Source: Macrotrachela quadricornifera (lineage: Eukaryota; Rotifera; Eurotatoria; Philodinida; Philodinidae). From it: 64,000 nucleotides of DNA. Below are positions 46,151 through 57,537 of the stretch, one piece after another. Below the pieces are notes generated by a model that had not been told where the DNA came from, did no database searches, and saw nothing but the letters and a program-made list of their open reading frames with translations. Positions within the stretch are counted from its first letter, which is position 1. Each line of letters starts with the position of its first letter. The position numbers were made by a program, and so were the translations under genes. The stretch covers positions 1,505,452 through 1,569,451 of the forward strand of contig JAJEKB010021337.1 in assembly GCA_022393335.1 (NCBI GenBank). Direction: 5' to 3'.

Positions 46151-48791
46151 TAATCGTGAAATTCGTCGTTTTCTTGTCGAATTTTTACATGTTATTCGTC
46201 AATTACTCGAATCAAATAATATGTAAATTTTCAAATACAAATAAAATCAAAGCAAAAGCAAAACAAATAACTTATTAAATTTCTATTTAGTGGTCAAATT
46301 CAAGAATTAGGTCAACAAACATTAAATGATTTTAATGCTTGTATGTTTTATCAAAATGATTCTATTCTTTCTGATGATCTTGTCTTTACATTATTTTCTA
46401 TATCAATGATGATTGTTAATCGTATGCAGCGTACACGTAGTCGTACAACTAAACGTAATAACACATATTTATATATGTTATTTTTATTAATTTCTTTTGC
46501 AAATTTAGAAACAATACTTTTTGGTGGTATAGCATTTACTATGGCTTTATTTTCACATGTTGTTAATCATACAATAATTCGTTTATAAAATGCTTTTTAT
46601 CAATTGCATGATGCTCGAGTAAAAACAAATGAAACTGATTCTGAAGAAGAAGAAGAACGTCGACAAGTATGAAAAAAAAAATTTTTAATAATAAAATAGA
46701 AACAGTGTCAGAACCGCCATCTATATATAGATGGACGATTCTTTTCTATTCTTTTCAGATAGTTATTTTTCAGTGGACGTTTTTCTTTTTCTTCTTCTCG
46801 TGTCCACTTATGTTGTTATATATATGATGTTGTTGTTGTTTTTTTCTCTCTCTTCGCTGATAAACAACGAAAATAAACACGGATCCTAACAAACAGATAT
46901 CATCAAAATATTTTTTTTTAATTATTAAAGGCAGAACTTAAAGAAAAACGATGTCAAATAAAAATAATGATGTCTCGACGTCGTCGTCGACGAAATATTT
47001 CATCATCTGACAAAAGTGATCAAAGTGAACGTTCATTATCAAATGAATGATATCAACGACATGATGATTTATCTGATGAAGATAGATCAGAAGATGAAAT
47101 ACCTAATTATCTTTCTGGAGGTTCATCAGATGATGATCTATATTCAATATCAACATATAATTATGACCAACCATTTAAATCTATTCTTACAGGAAATAAA
47201 CAAATGAATGTACTACCAGGTAGGAATATTTCTTTTTATAATTTTATTTCTCCAAAAGTTTATTCTCTCACAGGATTTGAATATAATAGTGATGTTTTAG
47301 CAGCAGCAGAAATTGAACAAAAAACTGGCTGAATTTGAACTTGAACCTATTGTTGAAAATACAATAAATGAACAATAACAAGATAATGATAATGCTCAGT
47401 AAGAAAATATTTACCAAATCTTAAAACGAACAAAAATTTTATTGAGATTAAAGAATTTTGTATAAATACCTTTTGTTTGAGATTATTATTTGTCATGTTT
47501 CAAGACTTATGAGACATCCGGTATAATAGAAAAGATTTTGAATCTCTTCTTTTAAAATTTTTTCAGATATTAAATACAATAATTGTTGTTCTTTTTTTTA
47601 TATAGAAATATTCGCTATCATGGTACGAAATTAATAATTGAATTACTCGAAAATGAATATCTTCTTTCTGCTGTTAAAATTTTTTGTGATTGGCTTGATG
47701 GTAGTGTACTGCATCGCAAAGATATTTTACTCCAATTCCAACTCCGTGAAAAAAAAACCTAAACTTCGACTTCGACTCCAAAAAATTCCGAAATTTTTCC
47801 GTAGTTTAGTGATCAGTGAACTGTATCGAGAAGATTTTTTACTCAACTGTGACTTGAAAAAAGATTTTTATTTTCGAATCCGACATCAACTCCAACTCCG
47901 TCAAAAAGAAATCCTAAACTGTGACTCGGACTTCGAAAGGCTCCAAAATTTTCTGCGTTGTTTCACAACATCTCGGTCATTCTTGTGTTCAGAGTAAATT
48001 ATCACGGGATAAATTAGGAAACCAATGGATATTGCATAGTTTTCATTACTATAAAACTCATTGTTTTTTCTGTTGATTTTCTAGTAATTACATGAATAGT
48101 GTCAAAAAAAAAGTTTTGACACAGAAAAAGCTTGAAAAATTGATAGGAAATGGTGACGAATTGGTGAAAGCCGTATAGAAGAAAACTACATCAAAGTAAG
48201 CATATTTGGCTTTTTTACTGATATAACTCCGACATTGACTCCAAAAAAATTTCTCTTAATCATTCCAACTCCGACTCCGAAAAATGTTCTTCCTTCAATT
48301 TCGACTCCAACTCCGACTCCGACTCCGACTCCGACTCCGACTCCGACTCCGACTTCGATGGAGTTGGAGTCGGAGTCGGAGTATGGAGTCCAATGCAGTA
48401 CACTACTTGATGGTAATAAACGTCTTCTTCAAATGTTATTACCTGTATTTGATTGAATTTTTTTTTTACTTTTATTTTCTAAATTTGTATCTTTTCTGAG
48501 ATAGATATCTCGTAGTTTATGGTCAAAATTAGCTTTATTATTAAAATTTTTACTTCATGAACGAGATATTATTAGAAGTGGTATGTTTTATCTAATCTTA
48601 TTATTAAGTTGTTAAATAAGTTTTATTAGGTTTAATATCTACAAATTCATTAATTCATCTATTATTAATTAAATTTATTGAAACAAAAACTTTCATTTTT
48701 CCACCACCAATGATTGATGAAGATATTCGATTACGTGCATTTCAATCTTTAAAAATTGATCGAAATCATATGAAATTAAATTTAAATCCGT
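46151..48791 (+). pseudogene. SMG5: SMG5 (nonsense-mediated decay factor) relic
   Basis: Exons at about 46151-46222, 46291-46666, 46931-47219, 47274-47400, 47604-47701 continuing at 48414-48451, 48505-48580 and 48631-48789 encode a central stretch of an SMG5-type protein. The landmarks are IRRFLVEFLHVIRQLLESNN, QQTLNDFNACMFYQ, TMALFSHVVNHTIIRL, an acidic linker, LLSAVKIFCDWLDG, ISRSLWSKLALLLKFLL, and IFPPPMIDEDIRLRAFQSL. SMG5 normally binds phosphorylated UPF1 through an N-terminal 14-3-3-like domain and carries a C-terminal PIN domain; neither end is present. Disabling changes: TAA at 46586 where relatives have Gln, TGA near 47048, a frameshift near 47325, another TAA near 47376, and a 704-bp hAT insertion. 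Splice borders are otherwise preserved. It is probably a degenerating second copy. Confidence 0.7.
47702..48405. mobile_element. Non-autonomous hAT-like element in SMG5 relic, 8-bp duplication
   Basis: The ends are TAGTGTACTGCAT and ATGCAGTACACTA (perfect 13-bp inverted pair), with CTTGATGG duplicated on both sides (47694-47701 and 48406-48413). It is filled with CTCCAACTCCGACTCC words on the left and their continuation on the right, including a perfect (ACTCCG) satellite at about 48310-48353 that then inverts to GGAGTCGGAGT. No coding capacity. Confidence 0.9.
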
Positions 48792-49396
48792 AAGATATAA
48801 CAAAAAAAAAAAATTTTTTTTGTTTTTTTCTTATTTATACTTAGGGTAGACCAAAAGTTCGTAGCCCTGTCTTATTTAATCGTATATTAAGCTTTAAAAA
48901 ACTTTCTTCTTATACAGTCTTCAAGAGAAAATAACCAGATTGGATTTCCGAACTACAAACTTGCTTGAATCTTTCATTTCTAATCTGTAATTTTTTTCTT
49001 GTATATTTTAATCTTATTTTTATTCCAAAATTTATACGATATTATAATTTATTTTTATGATATCTCATTTGAATTGATAAATTGTCTGTAATTGTTCATT
49101 AAAAACCATATAGTATAGATTATATCTTGAATTCTTATCCTAATTAATAAACTAGATCTGTTATTTATGAAATACACAATAAAATGATATATAAATTTTT
49201 TATGATTTAATTTATATAAGCTTTTTAGTATAATTTAATTTAACGATGAAATAACATTCACTAACTGATTATTAATAATGAGAATCCAAAAAAAAATTCG
49301 TGTTACTCTTGAAAATTCCTACATTCCTATAACATAAATCAGATATATATAAATAAAAATTTTTTAAAACTATATATAAGTATATTTCCGTTTGCT
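48792..49396. other. Spacer after SMG5 relic
   Basis: The expected next SMG5 exon is not found. Nothing else was recognised. Confidence 0.35.
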
Positions 49397-50090
49397 TTAT
49401 TCACGTCGACCTGAGAAACATTGCCGAAAACATGATACACAACAATATAGTCCAAATAAAACAAATGAAGCAATAATCAATCCATATGCTGCGTTATATA
49501 GAACAGGTTGACAATAATCAGGTTTTGAACTATTATTAAATTGTACATATTTTTTAGCATTAAATATCCATATACAACCCAAAATAAACCAAATAAAAAC
49601 AAAGATTGAGAGAAGAAATGTTAGTATTAAATTTAAACATACACCACAAGTAGCCACTACAGTTAATGCTGTTGATTTGGAAATGAAACATAAAAATGTA
49701 CTAAACGAAAATATTATCATAAAAATAATTTTTCAAAATATAAAAATTATATTTTAATTTACAGAGCAAGAAAAATTGATAGTCCAACTAACACTAAACC
49801 ACAGGCACCAGCTACAATCATATAAAGTGAAATACGTTGATCAACTGGACATTGTCCTTTATAATATACGCCAATTCCTAATTCAACTATTGGAATAATA
49901 GCAGCAATTAAAGTTGAACTATAAAAACGATATTGTATTCATTTTTATCACATAAAAGTTAAACTTACATAAGAAAAAAAGGCGAACCAAATGTTTGACT
50001 GGTTTTTTCCATTAGCATATAAGATGCTGCAGTGTTTGATCCTCGTAATGGAGCAGATTCGCTAGTTCCTTCGAGATCAGCGGAATTCAT
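49397..50090 (-). CDS. TMEM272-like four-helix membrane protein 1
   Basis: Exons 50090-49969, 49918-49763 and 49700-49397 join in phase to 193 aa. The N-terminal 35 residues are polar. Four hydrophobic helices follow: around STLIAAIIPIVELGIGV, SLYMIVAGACGLVLVGLSIF, LILTFLLSIFVFIWFILGCI and LYNAAYGLIIASFVLFGLY. Between helices 1 and 2 is GQCPVDQ. After helix 3 comes WIFNAKKY, with PDYCQPVLYNAAY leading into helix 4. CP.(E/D).....Y, W.F and YC..L..A are the landmarks I associate with TMEM272-like proteins, a membrane family without an established function. The C-terminus is cysteine-rich (CCVSCFRQCFSGRRE) and may be palmitoylated. A paralogue lies 1 kb upstream on the same strand, indicating tandem duplication. 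Confidence 0.7.
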
Positions 50091-51141
50091 GATGTGTTAT
50101 AAAAAATTATAAAATTAATGATGAAAATACAATACAAACAATGGTTGCCTCTTTCGTTCTCTACCTTGTAAGTTTTTTTTTCTACATGATTTTTTCGCTT
50201 GGTTAAATATGATCGATCTATTTTTAACCGAAATATATCATTCTTTTTTTCTCGTAGTTGGTCACGTATTTGCTTGTATGCATTATTTTTCTTTCCTATT
50301 TGAAACAGAATATGATTATATAACGTTTCATATAAGAAACAAATGTAATGAAAGCTCTCTTAATACGAATCATTCATACAAATGATATAGTTAATAATCA
50401 AATAAAAGTATATCATTTAAGATGATACATTAAAATTGTTTATATTTTATCATATTTAATATTCCATACGAAAAATTCATAGTAGAATTTTAAATAAGTT
50501 TTTATTCCATTAACTATACATTTGATTCTTTTTTTCATTATTGTAAAATTCAACTAGACCATAAGCGAAATAATAATATTAAATATGACAATATACATGA
50601 TAGAATCCTGTAATTTTAAAACATATGAAACAGTGAATCAAACCGAAATCGAGATCAATGAACCTTAAAAGTTTTCATGATAACTAAACAGCCATGCTAA
50701 TGCAATATAATGTGATGGTACAGAAAAAACAAATAAATTATTATTTTTATCAAAAATTAGTGTTATTCGATATTTGATATACTATCGCAAAATTACAATT
50801 TCCCAGCATAGATATGAGAAACTAAAAATTGAAACGCATCGGTTTCGGGTATTTTTCAAGATCACAAGACTCTCATATATTATGTTTGAAATATATTGAT
50901 TAGTATGAATAAAAATACAATTAAATATAATCGTATAATTATTTTTATATGAACAAAAAACAAAGCGATCAGAATGTATTCTTTTCTTTAAAAGAATAAG
51001 CGAATATTGTTCATAATATTCAAAAAAAAACTATCAAATGAAATATCGATTTAAAATTAAATACAGAGAATAAAAACTTAATTTAATTGATTAAAGATAT
51101 ATAAAATGTGTTTTTTTTTCTTGTTAATAATCTCATTTTAA
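50091..51141. other. Spacer between the two TMEM272-like genes
   Basis: AT-rich. The proximal part would hold the promoter of the downstream gene. No other feature. Confidence 0.4.
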
Positions 51142-51880
51142 TTATGAATCTGATGATCTTTTTCCTGAAAAACATGTACGACAACATGAAGAACAGCAAC
51201 TAATATCAAGCATAACATAACTTATAATTAACATTGCAAATGCAAATTGATTTAAAGTACGATGACAATAGTTAGATGATAATGTATCATTATAATTAAC
51301 TGTATTAGTTACTCTAAATACCTATACACTGCCCTATTTTTCAATAGAATATATTTTAATCATTTCATACTTACTGCAATAAGCCAAGGAAATAGAAAAA
51401 AACTCATCAAAAATATAATGAGGAATACAAGACCAATTATACATCCAATAGCAAATGATCCACCTGGAGATTTTTGTTTAAAACAACATATTATCGCAAC
51501 AACCTCAATTAAACAAATTAAATTCTTTTTTTTTTTTGAAAAATTAAGAAACTGTATCTTACGATGGTTAATGTTAGCACAATGCTTGCAATACCACAAG
51601 CACCTGTTATAATAAGATATATAGGAATATAAGGTTCAATTGTACATTGATCACGATATGCTGCACCAAATGTTAGTTGAAGTACTGGAATAACAAGTAG
51701 AATACAGAGACTAATAAGACAATATGTTGAACTCAGTACTAGAGTCACAATTGTTGGAAGAGGGACAATTTTTCCTACGTCTTCATCCATTGTTCCGTAT
51801 GATTTTTCTTTATGTTCATTCGAATGCTCGTGAAAAGTTAGGCCATAGGCCAAAATTTCACATTTTGAAAATGAATCCAT
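51142..51880 (-). CDS. TMEM272-like four-helix membrane protein 2
   Basis: Exons 51880-51563, 51503-51375 and 51321-51142 join in phase (all phase 0) to 208 aa. After a 40-residue polar N-terminus there are four helices: TIVTLVLSSTYCLISLCILL, PYIPIYLIITGACGIASIVL, IGCIIGLVFLIIFLMSFFLF and FAFAMLIISYVMLDI. The linker AAYRDQCTIEPYIPIY corresponds to GQCPVDQRISLY of its neighbour, and SSNYCHRTLNQFAF corresponds to PDYCQPVLYNAAY. The C-terminus is again cysteine-rich and ends CFSGKRSSDS. Intron positions differ partly from the neighbour, so the duplication is not recent. Function is unknown; a membrane location is clear. Confidence 0.7.
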
Positions 51881-53999
51881 CAAGGATTATGGGCATCACA
51901 TTCATAGTCACTCTTGTCATGCATAAAAAAATAATGAGTAATTTGAGTTTTATTAAACTTGATCATTTAATATTTGTGTTATATACCACTTTGTAGAGCA
52001 ACACTTGCTCTACAAAACTACATGATTTGTATCTCTATCTCTTATCTCTTTAAGAGACAAAAAGCGGAAGATTACAATTTTTTCGAATAAAAATGCGACA
52101 TTTTTTTAGCGTTTTTTTACGATATTTTGCAAAACTTATGGTCTTAATTTTATGGTCTCACGATTTTTATTTGTGCAATAGATAGAGCAATCAAATATCT
52201 TCAAAATAAGCCCAAAATCAATTTTATAAAAGTTGCGAAACAGGTCGTTTGAATCGACACAAATGTATGCTTGATGAATAATTATTGATAGGTACTCTTT
52301 TCATCTATCTGAGGTTTCTGAACAACAACTCATCAGAAAATTTTGAAACTTTCAGGGCAGATAAATCTCGATTAGTAGAGAAAAAATTGTCATAGGCTTA
52401 AAATTTGCGGATGCTGTCTTCTATGAGATATTGGGGTCACAATGACCCCACATCTCACTTCTTTTCTTTGACATACTACATTCAATCAAACTGAAAATTT
52501 CTTTTACAGATACTAGATACTATTTGAGAAGGGGAAACTTTTTGATTTCCATATATCTTTGGTTCTTTGAGTAATAACGGTTCAAAAGAGGAGGGTGGTA
52601 GTCTTAAAGGAAAATTCTAAACATACATCACAGTACATATGTCGGTGGATACACTGGTCTATTATCAGAAATAATGAAAAACAAAGCTAAATTCATTGTT
52701 GACTTCATTATCTATGTTAGAAAAAATCATTATCAAGATATCTTTATAGACTGTCATTGCATATAGTGTTTTGGATTATCTCTGACAGACAATTTTATCT
52801 TGTCTAATAAATTATACAAAGTAGGATATTTGAAAACATGATTTCCTAGTTGCTGTTCTGGATCTCATATCATATGCAAGCTTTTATATTCTTGTCTCTT
52901 CTACTTATCTTCAAAAGTTACGAATAGAACTATGAATTGTTTTTTCAAAGGAATATGTTATAGTGTGACTCACTAATTTATTTTTGTCTCCTTTCTTCTC
53001 TTCTGCTGTATAGCACAGATGACGTAGATGATATATATATTATCTTCTTTAGTTTCTTTCACCTCTTGGTATATTCCAAACGTTCTCTTCTCTGTCCATG
53101 TTATTCTGGGAATTTACCTGCACATTCATGTTTATTTCGAATTCTGTTTGAATATATTCTTCTAATTCGTTCACTTTTATATAATGAGCATTTCTCCAAA
53201 CAAAAGAGTGTTTTTTTCAATTTGTTTTAACAAAATAATCACGTTTTTTTTATCTTTCTTATGTTGAACAACTTGTTCCCGTTCACTACGACTTTGCTGC
53301 TGAGAGATTTCATTAAATCAGCATATTTTTTCTGTCCGTTTCACTTTCCTTGAATTTAGTTTTTTTCCTTATCTCATAATATACGTGCTTCAATGTGGTT
53401 TCAGTATTATATAGCATACTGTTTGTAATGCTTCTACTTCGTCTCTTTTTCGTTTTATTCGACGGCTGTAAACACCAACATCCGATACGAATAACACAAG
53501 AATAGAAGAAAAAAAACATGAATCGAAACACATATATGCATGTACACAAATAACAAGGTTTTACTGAATCAGATACAAAGAGAGAAAATAAAGTGATATC
53601 AATAGAAGAGAGAAGTATAGAGCAGACGTTTCATATCCCTCATCATTACACTCATTTTTTTCCAAGTTTGATCAGAATATCTACTCAATTTCTTTACACT
53701 TATTATCATTGTATTTCTCTGTTGAAAATAAATAGCCTTATTTAATGGAAAAAATTCAAGGTATGTTCGCTGGTCCAGATGGTTGTGCATCTACTGAAGA
53801 GTATATTTCTTTCTACGGTCTTCGTCACGAGAAATTCAATGAAAGATCTTTTCCAAATACAAGGTCCGCGGTTGAAATTCTATTGTTTCGTAGTGATATA
53901 TTCTTTCAAAGAGCAATAAATCTCCGTCGCGCATTTATATGTCTCAAACACAAGAATGATCTTTTGAAAGAATATCAATCAGCAAAGGATAGAAAATGC
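51881..53999. other. Intergenic, no gene assigned
   Basis: A 126-residue plus-strand frame (53745-54125) runs into a repeat and matches no family. A small hairpin (GTAGAGCAAC / TTGCTCTAC) lies near 51996-52015. Otherwise nothing recognised. Confidence 0.35.
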
Positions 54000-54011
54000 T
54001 GCATATGTATG

Positions 54012-54830
54012 TCATATTCCCTCGACTGTAGAGAGGGTGGTATGAAAAAAAATAGTTTGTATGTGTGTTTGTGGGTTTGTGTCAAGGTCAAAAGAACATT
54101 GAGGTCAAAAAAACATTCACATTGAATAATCCCAGCACCACGTTGAGTCTTTCCCTATACTCTGAAAAAACTCAAAAGTCCTCAGGTCCCATAATCCACC
54201 GGTATGGATAGACACCATTCCTCATTGTGTTGGTATCTCAATTAATCAACAATGAATGTTAGGAATTGGTGAGGTTTGGTATTTTTCATTGAAAACAGGT
54301 GTTTTTTCACGAATTAAGGTTCTCACCATGGTGTATGATGAACACCATTGCTTTTTGTGGTGGTATCTCAATTGATCAATGGATGTTAGGAATTGGTGAG
54401 GTTTGGTATTTTTCATTGAAAAAAGGTGTTTTTTCACGAATTAAGGCTCTCACCATGGCGTATGATGAACACTATTTGCGATTGTGGTGGTCCTTAAGTG
54501 AGCAATGAAGGTATATGGCAATATAAACTTTGTTAGAAGCGTTTTCTCCCTCCACTGAGGGGATGACCATAGGAAAAAACTAAAATGAGTTTCTGTGTCT
54601 GTTGCTGGTCGCAGGTCAAAGCCACGATCTGAAAAATATTTGTTTGATGCAAAGGTTTTCGAGGTTGAAGAATCCGAATGTGACTTTAGTTTTCCAAAAT
54701 TTTTTGAGATTAATATTTTTTTATAAAGGATATTCCCTTGGCTGATGAGAGAGTAATATGGAAAAAAAAACAGTTTGCTCGCTTGCTTGCTTGTCGTCGG
54801 GATCAAAGGTCAAAAAAAACCTGTTTTTAG
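54012..54830 (+). repeat. Diverged repeat family with TTCCCTCGACTG core
   Basis: Three related units start near 54015, 54549 and 54730. Each has TTCCCTYGRCTG or CTCCCTCCACTG, then GAGRGGGT/GAGGGGATGA, an A-rich run, and about 60 bp later GGTCAAAG or GGTCAAAA. A fourth copy of the core flanks the element at 17522-17551. The units diverge strongly between these words. Confidence 0.45.
54200..54530 (+). repeat. Tandem repeat with about 129-bp period
   Basis: TTAGGAATTGGTGAGGTTTG occurs at about 54259 and again at about 54388. The following 120 bp, through CACGAATTAAGG and CTCACCATGG, are nearly identical in both copies. A partial third copy of the CACCATT...GGTATCTCAATT segment precedes them. 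Confidence 0.75.
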
Positions 54831-55362
54831 AAAATTCGATCGTAGAATCACAACTTAAAGTCAACTCGACGCCTTACGTTTGACTAAAGGTTTTCGAAAT
54901 CGGGGAATTGAGTGGCTTTTTAATTTTTCAAAATTTGCAAATGTATGTTTTACGTTATAAAAGGCTCTTTTAAAGAAAATAATGTTTTATAAAGTTTGAC
55001 CAAAGATTCTTCTGGGTCAGGGAATCAAATGTCATTAGTAGTTTTTCAACTTTTTCAAATTTTTTTTTCTTAAAAAAATGATTTTTGAAAGAAAATAATA
55101 TTTTCTACAAAGTTTGACCAAATTCACCAGGGTCAAGGAATAGATTGGTGATGCCAGTTTTTTAAAACTTTTTTGAGATTAATGTTTGTACACAAAGGAC
55201 AGATGTTTTTACAAAAGGAATTTTTTTTATGAAATTTTATCAAAGGTAATTGACGTCAAGGTTTTCAATTGACTTTAGTTGCTGTTATATTATTTTCCTA
55301 TAAAACTAGAAAGCTGAATTTTAGAAAAATAATTGTTAGTTGAGGAAAAAGTTTGATACAGG

Positions 55363-55404
55363 AAGCGGCTGGCCCTGAGTGGCACCGACGAAGAACTAGC
55401 CGTT
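55363..55404 (+). ncRNA. Covarying hairpin motif, copy 1 (candidate structured RNA)
   Basis: AGCGGCTGG pairs with CTAGCCGTT (seven Watson-Crick pairs and two G-T). Between them lies CCCTGAGTGGCACCGACGAA, the conserved interior. Flanking words (TTTGATACA before, TCTGTAA after) resemble those of copy 2. Confidence 0.4.
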
Positions 55405-55687
55405 CTCTGTAACAGCTACAAAATTTGCGTTTCAAAGAAGACTTAAAGAATTATGAGAGTTTTATGGAACGCACTATCTCGGAGTTGCAATCGAGATCGG
55501 AGTTGAGCAGAATACTGGGCTCCCAAAGAATAGGTAAATGGTTGCGGTGCCTGAAGTTTGGGGAGAATACTGTATTTTAGTTATCTATTCTAAGGAAAAT
55601 CAGTGAGCATTTTGAGAGAAGCGAATAATGACAGAATTAAGTAATTAGAAAGCAAAGATTCGCTACCAAATTAAGTTTGATGCATGG

Positions 55688-55728
55688 AACAGCTAGCCGT
55701 GAGTGGCACCGACGAACGACTAGCTGTT
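55688..55728 (+). ncRNA. Covarying hairpin motif, copy 2
   Basis: AACAGCTAG pairs with CTAGCTGTT over nine pairs. Compared with copy 3, the fourth pair is A-T instead of G-C: a compensatory change. Interior: CCGTGAGTGGCACCGACGAA then CGA. Confidence 0.45.
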
Positions 55729-56026
55729 TCTCTGTAGTTAGGCATAGGAGTTGTACTCCAATAGAGATATAGAAAAATATCTCACAGGATAATTTGTCGC
55801 ATATTACGTGACATCCATGGTAACGGTATGGGCAGAATGGCAGCATGTTGAAAACGTGCAGTTTTGTCTCAGATGCAAAATGGGGCCGGAGTCATTGTGT
55901 GATACTAGAAGTCAACTGATGGGTGCGTTCTATGACGATTTGGCTAGTTTCTTGAAATAATTGAAACGTGCGAAAGGAAAATGAGAACTATGAATTATCA
56001 CCTGCTCAATGAAGCCTGGTCGGTGA

Positions 56027-56080
56027 AACGGCTAGCCGTGAGTGGCGGCCCGTAGGAGCGCCGACGAACGACTAGCCGTT
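56027..56080 (+). ncRNA. Covarying hairpin motif, copy 3
   Basis: AACGGCTAG pairs with CTAGCCGTT over nine pairs. The inner stem is longer than in copies 1 and 2 (GGCG...CGCC closing a 10-base loop), but the flanking GTGAGT and GACGAACGA words are unchanged. Confidence 0.45.
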
Positions 56081-56550
56081 CCCGTAATTGAGCGCGAAAA
56101 TTTTGCTTTAGTGTAGACTCACATGAATCAGTAGTAAATTTATTCTTAGCAGTTTAAACCAATGTTGTTACTATTAAATGACCGGGATCATACTAACGAA
56201 GTAAGCCTCTCAAATTATGTGTTCTTTAAGCAAAATCTCTGTTTAATAAACTGAGAACTAATTGAAAGAGTTTTATATTCTTATTATTCTATATGGAATC
56301 AAGAGTTGAAATATCTAACATGATCGGACAAAGTTTATTTAAATGCATCAATGTAATATTTCTTTGAGAAAAGGGTCAACAAATCCACAGGTTGAACGCT
56401 ATTTTGTTGAATTTTATTCTGTGTTGACAGTTTTAGAATAGTATAAAAGTCTAAATGATACACGTGTTTCTACTTCGTGTTATGTAGAGAGTGAAAATGA
56501 AAAATAGAGTAGGTAGAGACATTACAACTTTTCTTGATTCAGTCGAGGGT

Positions 56551-56580
56551 CAAGTGAGTCGAAGCGACGAACGTTACTTG
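56551..56580 (+). ncRNA. Covarying hairpin motif, copy 4 (short)
   Basis: CAAGT pairs with ACTTG. The interior has GAGTCGAAGCGACGAACG, in which GTCG pairs with CGAC. The outer stem sequence is unrelated to copies 1-3, while the GTGAGT and CGACGAACG words are kept. Confidence 0.35.
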
Positions 56581-57537
56581 TTTTTAACTATTGCCCACTA
56601 GATTTTATAATTGCCCACAATTGCTACGCAATATAAATAATTTAGCTGGCGAATTGCTACCTACTTAAAAAATCCTGGCTACGCCATTGCACTACATATA
56701 GAAAAATTCTTCAAGCTGTTTATAAGGAAATTTAGTAATAACTTCACTACTTTTGGTATATCTTAAGTAAATTAGCACTTCAGACAGAATGCAAAATGTG
56801 GAAAATTAATGTTATATTAAATAGCACGTTATAGTGTAATCGAGTCAGCTGATCAGTTTTTACATTGGAGGTCTAAAAATTAATACTCTACGTGCGCATT
56901 TCATTTGTATTTTTATTAGAAAATCCTGCGAGATGAAACCAAATATCTTATGTTTAGAAATTATTTAAAATTAGACAACGAATCCTAATCCAAAATTCAT
57001 GGAAAGCGGCTCTGTAAAAAAAAAGGTGTCACACTGAATCTTTTTTAGTTCGAACTAGAAGATCTAGAACTCAAAACTAGAACCTTAACAGGTTCGAGAT
57101 CCTTGCTAGAAGTTTTAATGGTTTCATATGACACTATGTTTTTTAGAGAGTGTTCCAGATCTTGATAAAGTGTTGTTGTTAATCCAGCAAAAATTTTTGA
57201 TATTTCATAGGTATATATTTTTGTCGTGGTTGATAATTTCTTGGGGCAATAATGGATTTAATGAGATAATACACTACTCATATTATGGAGAAAATTCTTT
57301 GTGAAATTCTATCAAGATCTTGAAATGATTTAATTACACATGTCTTTCAGGATTCAGGCATTTTTTAGACGATTCCCAGTCGAAAAATAATGATTGTGTT
57401 CTCAGGCAAAAAAAATCGAATCCTGACAGAATTCTGGCCGAATATACCAAAAAACCAGCACAAAAAAATCAAAGATTTAATTGAAGGAATGATACTTTAT
57501 TTGCAAGTGTTAACACTATTTCGATCTCAATTTAAAA

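Larger units (their letters stand above)
54831..57537. other. Non-coding region holding the hairpin copies
   Basis: No gene recognised. Apart from the four hairpins, the spacers between them show little similarity to each other. The FAD-type or ART gene families do not extend into it. From 56581 to 57537 nothing could be assigned. Confidence 0.4.

Noticed and set aside
48235..48456. Frame encoding TPTPTP repeats, and the overlapping LRLRLR frame
   Set aside because: Both are translations of the ACTCCG satellite inside a non-autonomous hAT element.
54054..54080. TGTGTTTGTGGGTTTGTG resembling telomeric repeat
   Set aside because: Only a single TGTGGG is present; no array, so no evidence of a telomere.
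53745..54125. 126-residue plus-strand frame
   Set aside because: It runs into the diverged repeat unit at 54012, has no recognised domain, and codon pattern does not stand out.
55363..56580. Reading the hairpins as ordinary hammerhead ribozymes
   Set aside because: CUGANGA and GAAA are both absent in all copies, so a canonical hammerhead is excluded.
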